64,000 bases of DNA from Pseudofrankia inefficax (GTDB lineage: Bacteria > Actinomycetota > Actinomycetes > Frankiales > Frankiaceae): positions 6,200,001 to 6,264,000 of the forward strand of contig NC_014666.1 in NCBI RefSeq assembly GCF_000166135.1, written 5' to 3'. The translations under genes and the position numbers were made by a program. Shown in pieces: positions 59,580 through 64,000 of this stretch (its first letter is position 1; each line of letters opens with the position of its first letter). The notes beneath the pieces were generated by a model. That model had not been told where the DNA came from. It searched no databases and worked only from the letters and a program-made list of their open reading frames with translations.

Positions 59580-61450
59580 CCGAGCCCGCCGTCGCCGGTG
59601 CTCGGGTCCATCAGCGCGTGGACCGGGTAGCCGTGGCTGGGGCAACGGCAGGTCACACCGCTCTCGCGAACGTCGAGGACGACGTCGGTGAACCGCTGCG
59701 CGCCCGCGTCCACCAGGCCCAGCTCGGTCAGCCCCAGATCCGGGACGACGGCCAGGCCGACGAACGACAGCACCAGATACGGCGAACGGATGGCGCACCC
59801 GAGCGCCACCGCCGCGTCCTGCGCGGCGGCGAGCGCGTCCCGGGTCCGCTCGAACGGGGCGTCGCTCATCAGCCCGCCGACCGGGAGCGCGACCGCGGCG
59901 AGCACCGCGCCGTCCGCCACGGCGACGAACCCACCGCCCAGCTCGCGCAGGGCCAGGACCGCCGCGACCAGGTCGGCGTCGCTCGTGCCGACGGCCACGA
60001 CGTTGGCGTTGGTGCAGTTCGTCGAGATCGCCAGCGCCCCGGACCGCAGCGTGAAGCCGCGCACGAACCCGACCCCGGTCAGCCCGTCGCCGTGGTGGCG
60101 GTCGACCACCGCGATCTTCAGGACGTCACGCTCGACATCCGGCTGGACCAGGCCGTCGACGACCGGCAGCTCGACGTGGAACGCCCGCTTGAAGTAGCCG
60201 TCGTACATCTCCATCGCCTGCACCCAGGCCGTCCGCGCCGCCGGGTCCCGGGCCGCCACGGCTAGCCGGTCCGGGCCGAAGTCGTCGGCGATCCGGACCG
60301 TCTCGCGAGTCCAGGCGGGAATCTCGTCGGTGTTGGCGAACAGCGCCCGGCCGTTCTCGGCGACCACCTCGCCGCCGACGACAACCAGGTCCGGGCGGAC
60401 GGCGGCCAGGTCGCCGATGATCGCCAGGTCGGCGAGCCGGGCCGGGATGACCGCGCCGACCAGCTGGTCGATCCTGTAGTACAGGGCCGCGTTCCAGCTG
60501 GCCATCCGGTAGGCGTCCGCGACCGGCACACCGGCGGCGATCGCGGCGCGGACGTGATGGTCGATGTGGCCCTCGGTCGCCAGGTCCAGGACGTGCTTGT
60601 CGTCGGCGCAGAAGCAGATGTGCCCGAAGGCCGGCCGGACCCGGTCGAGGTCGGCGAACACGGCGGCGGTGTTGTCGTTCATCGAACCGGCCATCAACGT
60701 CAGCATCGCGCCCAGGCGGATCCGCTCCAGCGCCTCGTCGGCGGTGGCCGCGTTGTGGTCGTCGCCGACCCCGGCGGCAAGGTACGACCACAGTGGCTCG
60801 CCGGAGAGGCGCGCGGTGTGCCCGGTGATCCGCCGGCCGTGGCGCAGCGCCGTGAGGTAGCGCTCGGCCGCGACCCGGCTCTCGTCGAACGGGCTGGACT
60901 CGCCGAGCGTCACCGACGTCGGCTCCGCCAGCCGTTCGAGCACCGCTGCCTCGGGGATGACCGCGCCGCCGCGTTCCAGCCCTGGGACGACCGGCGTCGT
61001 CGGCGAGACCTGCTCGAAGATCCGCAGCGGCGTGCCGGTCGTGCGCATGACGTCCATGCCGGCGGTTCCGGCGACGTTGGCCATGCAGTCCGGGTCGGTG
61101 AGCACGCAGACCGTGCCGCGCGGGACCGTGAGGCGGGCGAGCTCGCCCGGGGTGAGCATCGTGTACTCGATGTGCAGGTGCGCGTCGATGAAGGTCGGGA
61201 CGACGTGCAGGCCGGCCGCGTCGAGCTCGACGGTGTCCGGGCCGGCGCTCATCCGTCCGAGCGGCGTGACGGCGGCGATGTGGCGGCCGGAGACGACGAC
61301 GTCGCGTTCGAGCAGCTCGCCGGTGTGCACGGCGAGGACCCGGCCGCCGCGCACGATCAGATCGGCCGGCGCCGCGCCTGTCGCGACCCGGCGGGCCAGC
61401 ATCAGCTCGTCGACGGTCGGCAGCAGCTCGGGCCGCGGCTGGCCGCTCAT
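59564..61450 (-). CDS. ade: Adenine deaminase
   Basis: A 628-residue amidohydrolase of the Ade family. The metal motif DAHLHIEYT (HxH), GHTARLSGEPL, FCADDKHVLDL and a C-terminal domain with GGFVAVADGAVLAAVALPVGGLMSD match bacterial adenine deaminases, which convert adenine to hypoxanthine using manganese or iron. The length is somewhat above the typical 580-600. The ATG at 61450 overlaps the stop of the adenosine deaminase gene (ATGA), so the two are translationally coupled and form a purine-salvage unit. The open frame back to 62086 is spurious. Confidence 0.9.
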   Translation of the reverse strand: MSGQPRPELLPTVDELMLARRVATGAAPADLIVRGGRVLAVHTGELLERDVVVSGRHIAAVTPLGRMSAGPDTVELDAAGLHVVPTFIDAHLHIEYTMLTPGELARLTVPRGTVCVLTDPDCMANVAGTAGMDVMRTTGTPLRIFEQVSPTTPVVPGLERGGAVIPEAAVLERLAEPTSVTLGESSPFDESRVAAERYLTALRHGRRITGHTARLSGEPLWSYLAAGVGDDHNAATADEALERIRLGAMLTLMAGSMNDNTAAVFADLDRVRPAFGHICFCADDKHVLDLATEGHIDHHVRAAIAAGVPVADAYRMASWNAALYYRIDQLVGAVIPARLADLAIIGDLAAVRPDLVVVGGEVVAENGRALFANTDEIPAWTRETVRIADDFGPDRLAVAARDPAARTAWVQAMEMYDGYFKRAFHVELPVVDGLVQPDVERDVLKIAVVDRHHGDGLTGVGFVRGFTLRSGALAISTNCTNANVVAVGTSDADLVAAVLALRELGGGFVAVADGAVLAAVALPVGGLMSDAPFERTRDALAAAQDAAVALGCAIRSPYLVLSFVGLAVVPDLGLTELGLVDAGAQRFTDVVLDVRESGVTCRCPSHGYPVHALMDPSTGDGGLGQRAP

Positions 61451-62517
61451 GACCGGGTCCGGCCGGCGACGAAACGATCCACGTCGGCCAGCAGCGCGGC
61501 CTGGAGCTCGGGTGGCGCGAAGCTGGCGGCGATCGACGCGCGGGCGAGGCCGGCGAGGTCCGCCAGGCCCCAGCCGTAGGCGTCCGCGCAGGCCACCCAC
61601 TCGGACTCCAGCCGGTAGCCCATCGCCGCCGGATCGTCGGTGTTGACCGTGACCGCGACGCCGGCGGCGCGCAGGGCGGGCAGCGGATGGCTCGCCCGGT
61701 CGGGGTAGAGCCCGAGCGCCAGGTTCGAGCGCGGGCAGACCCCGAGCGGCACCTGGGAGTCGGCGAGGCGGCGCAGCAGCGTCGGATCCTCGGCGGCGCG
61801 GACCCCGTGGTCGATCCGCTCGGCTCGCAGCAGGTCGAGCGCGTCCCAGACACCCTGCGGGCCGGAGGACTCGCCGGCGTGGACGGTCCGGCGCAGGCCC
61901 GCGTCCGCCGCGCGGCCGAAGGCCTCGGCGAACCGTGGGCCGGTGCGCCCGGCGGCCCGCTCGTCGCCGTCGATCGAGAGCGCCACCAGCCGCGGCGGGC
62001 GGGCCTCGACGATCCAGTCGACCAGCTCGGCCGCCTCGGCCGGGGACTGCTGCCGCAGCAGCGACGCGCACAGGTTCACGACGCACAGGCCGTCCTGCTC
62101 CGCCTCGTCGAGACCGGCGGCGAACGCGGCGAACAGCGCGCCAAGCCGGCCGTGCCAGGCACCCCAGTGGGTCGGGTTGATGATCACGTCGGCATACCGG
62201 ACGCCGGAGGCGCTCTCCCGGGCCGCGAACCGGTAGGCCGCGCGAGCGGCCTGCTCCGGCGTCCGGACCAGCCCACCCTCCCAGTCCAGGAACCGCAGGA
62301 ACGCGGAGAGGGCGCCCGGGGCGCCACCTGGCACGTCGTGGGTGTCGACGTCGAAGAGCGTGGCGGCCGGGCCAGGCAGCGGTTCATCGGCGGCCCTGGC
62401 CAGCTCCAGCAGGTCGGCGAGGTCGAAGCACCCCTCCAGATGGACGTGGACCTCGGCCTTCGGCAGCGCCCTGACCAGCGTCTCGTCGATGGCCGGACCA
62501 GCGGTCTCCAGAGTCAC
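61447..62517 (-). CDS. add: Adenosine deaminase-family protein
   Basis: A 356-residue amidohydrolase: PKAEVHVHLEG (zinc HxH), HAGESSGPQGVWDAL with the zinc His and catalytic Glu region, ERIDHGVRA, VCPRSNLALG and VNTDDPAAMG with the zinc aspartate. All key residues are present. It deaminates adenosine or a related purine nucleoside; family members also act on adenine or aminofutalosine, so the exact substrate is not certain. The GTG has AAGG nine bases upstream. The adenine deaminase gene is coupled directly behind it. Confidence 0.9.
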   Translation of the reverse strand: MTLETAGPAIDETLVRALPKAEVHVHLEGCFDLADLLELARAADEPLPGPAATLFDVDTHDVPGGAPGALSAFLRFLDWEGGLVRTPEQAARAAYRFAARESASGVRYADVIINPTHWGAWHGRLGALFAAFAAGLDEAEQDGLCVVNLCASLLRQQSPAEAAELVDWIVEARPPRLVALSIDGDERAAGRTGPRFAEAFGRAADAGLRRTVHAGESSGPQGVWDALDLLRAERIDHGVRAAEDPTLLRRLADSQVPLGVCPRSNLALGLYPDRASHPLPALRAAGVAVTVNTDDPAAMGYRLESEWVACADAYGWGLADLAGLARASIAASFAPPELQAALLADVDRFVAGRTRS

Positions 62518-62701
62518 GTCCGTGAGCCTTGGGATGGCGCCGTGGCCCTGTCAACGCGCGGGCGAAGACGTTACGCAACGGTCATACCCGCAGCTCGCCC
62601 GCCGGTTGCGGCAACGGTGCGGCAACGCCATGAGGGCCTGTCCTGAAACGCTCAGGGTCCGGTCGTGAGCCGCCGACGCCGGTCGGCCCAGAATGCCCGT
62701 C

Positions 62702-64000
62702 ATGACGGACACACCCGCCGACGGGCTCCTGACCAGCACCGCCACCACGGCGAGCGCCGAAGCCGAGGCACAGGCCGGGGCCGGGACCTCGGCGCCTGCC
62801 GGGCTGCTCGGCGCGTTGCTGCCCGCCCAGCGGTGGACTCCCACGGAGGCGTCGCTGCTCGCCAGGCTCGACCTGGTGGCCGAGACCGAGCTGGCGCCGC
62901 TCGCCGCCGCGAACGACGCGGCCGGGCGCTACCCCACGGAGAGCATGGCCGCCCTGCGTGCCGCCGGCCTCACCGCGGTCAGTGTCCCGGTGGACCTCGG
63001 CGGGCCGGGCGTCTCGCATCGGTTCTTCCTGGAGGCACTGGTCCGGCTGGCCGCCGTCGACAGCGCCGTGGCGCAGGTCTGGAAGGTTCACGACGAGCTG
63101 ACCAGGGAGATCCTCGTCTACTGCCCGGAGGCGGTGCGCCCGTGGCTCGCCGGTGAGCTCCTGGCGGGAAAGCTGCTCGGCCTCGCGGTCGCCGAGTCGG
63201 GCAGGACCGCCGCTGACCCGTGGAAGACCGTCGTCACGACCGCCGACGACGGCCGCCGGGTGATCAACGGCACGAAGATCTACACCACCGGCGCCGCCGA
63301 GGCCGACTACGTCGCGACCTGGGCGTTCGACCCCGTCGCCGGCGCCGGCGACCCGTTCCTCGGCTTCGCGCTGACCCTCGTCCCCGCCGGCACCCCTGGC
63401 CTGACCGTCCACCGCGACTGGGACGCGCTGGGCCAGCGGGCCACCGACAGCGGCACGATCACCTTCGCCGACGTCACCGTCGACCCGGACCTGGTGGGCA
63501 GCGTTCCCGGCCGGGCGCCGCTGCCGCAGAACTCGCTGCGCTACCAGGCCGGTTTCGCCGCCGCGCTGCTCGGCATCGGCCTCGGCGGGGTGAAGGCCGC
63601 GAGTGGGTTCGTCGCCGAGAGCGCCCGGCCCTGGGTGACCGCCGGCGTGGCGCGGGCCGCCGACGACCCGATGGTGCGCCGCCTCACCGGCGAGCTGGCC
63701 ACCGACCTCGCCGCCGCCTACGCGCTGACGCTGGCCACCGGCGACCTCCTCGACGCCTTCGAACGCGGCGAACTGGACCGCACGACGCTGGCCATCCCGA
63801 TCTACGCGGCCAAGGCGGCCGCCTCCCGAGCCGCCGTCCGTGCCACCAGCGAGATCTACGCCCTGATGGGCACCCGCTCGACGTCCAGCGGCCACGGCCT
63901 CGACCGTTACTGGCGCAACGCCCGCACCCTCTCCCTGCACGACCCCGTCGACTGGAAGCACGCCGAACTAGGCCAGTACCTCCTCACCGGCCAGCCCCCC
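62702..64000 (+). CDS. Acyl-CoA dehydrogenase-fold flavoprotein, DszC/SfnB-like (3' partial)
   Basis: Open from the ATG at 62702 to the window end (433 codons, no stop seen). The fold is that of acyl-CoA dehydrogenases: VINGTKIYTTGAAEADYVATWA in the middle, and a C-terminal RYWRNARTLSLHDPVDWKHAELG pattern that is typical of DszC, SfnB and other flavin-dependent monooxygenases which use reduced flavin from a separate reductase. So it is more likely an oxygenase than a beta-oxidation enzyme. The N-terminal 30 residues are Ala/Thr-rich and unconserved in appearance. The start lacks a clear ribosome site. It is divergent from the adenosine deaminase gene. Confidence 0.85.
   Translation, partial: MTDTPADGLLTSTATTASAEAEAQAGAGTSAPAGLLGALLPAQRWTPTEASLLARLDLVAETELAPLAAANDAAGRYPTESMAALRAAGLTAVSVPVDLGGPGVSHRFFLEALVRLAAVDSAVAQVWKVHDELTREILVYCPEAVRPWLAGELLAGKLLGLAVAESGRTAADPWKTVVTTADDGRRVINGTKIYTTGAAEADYVATWAFDPVAGAGDPFLGFALTLVPAGTPGLTVHRDWDALGQRATDSGTITFADVTVDPDLVGSVPGRAPLPQNSLRYQAGFAAALLGIGLGGVKAASGFVAESARPWVTAGVARAADDPMVRRLTGELATDLAAAYALTLATGDLLDAFERGELDRTTLAIPIYAAKAAASRAAVRATSEIYALMGTRSTSSGHGLDRYWRNARTLSLHDPVDWKHAELGQYLLTGQPP

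Noticed and set aside
1-64000. CRISPR array, tRNA or rRNA genes, transposase or phage genes
   Set aside because: Looked for by eye on both strands. I found no regularly spaced repeats with spacers, no cloverleaf with a CCA-type end, and no transposase or integrase motif.

Overview
The window is very GC-rich, codes densely on both strands, uses GTG starts often and has G/C-ending codons. It carries actinobacterial hallmarks: a PASTA Ser/Thr kinase, an ECF sigma factor with a maleylpyruvate-isomerase-type anti-sigma, Roadblock/DUF4388 proteins, and a P450 with a [3Fe-4S]-type ferredoxin. Many acyl-CoA and TetR/SDR genes also fit a soil actinomycete, most plausibly a Frankia/Pseudofrankia-like organism. 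The genus is inferred from gene style only. I saw no rRNA, tRNA, CRISPR array, insertion sequence or phage.

Layout. (1) 1-14.8 kb is a cyclic-di-GMP signalling block: a GGDEF-EAL protein cut by the window edge, a PASTA kinase, a second GGDEF-EAL with a decayed EAL domain, a giant protein with two complete sensor-PAS-GGDEF halves, and a GAF-EAL phosphodiesterase. A TetR/SDR/SDR group interrupts it. (2) 14.8-36.4 kb is a catabolic island: two zinc alcohol dehydrogenases, an alpha/beta hydrolase, a GntR/FCD regulator, two amidohydrolases, four AMP-forming acyl-CoA ligases, five crotonases, two acyl-CoA dehydrogenases and one unrecognised protein. It lacks a thiolase and a 3-hydroxyacyl-CoA dehydrogenase. 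A short AT-rich palindrome (core ATCTAGAT) sits in front of nearly every transcription unit in this island. I read this as the operator of one local regulon, probably that of the GntR protein. (3) 36.4-47.5 kb holds regulators and small functions: an OhrR-like MarR, an ECF sigma/anti-sigma pair, SnoaL-like and SDR proteins, a TetR with a duplicated operator, a class II glutamine amidotransferase, an MFS protein, glutamate decarboxylase, a lipoprotein and two Roadblock proteins. (4) 47.5-64 kb holds a DUF4388-like protein, a ferredoxin-reductase fusion next to a P450, a phosphatase, an MFS protein, a flavin reductase fused to an IclR effector domain next to a nitronate-monooxygenase-like protein, a Gfo/Idh/MocA oxidoreductase, a TauE/SafE permease, a coupled adenosine/adenine deaminase pair, and a DszC/SfnB-like flavoprotein cut by the window end.

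Three equal-length (76 bp) copies of a hairpin repeat lie in intergenic positions at about 25.2, 41.0 and 58.6 kb. The most interesting signals are the shared island operator, this repeat family, the one-chain double diguanylate cyclase, and a set of crotonases none of which appears to carry both canonical hydratase glutamates.
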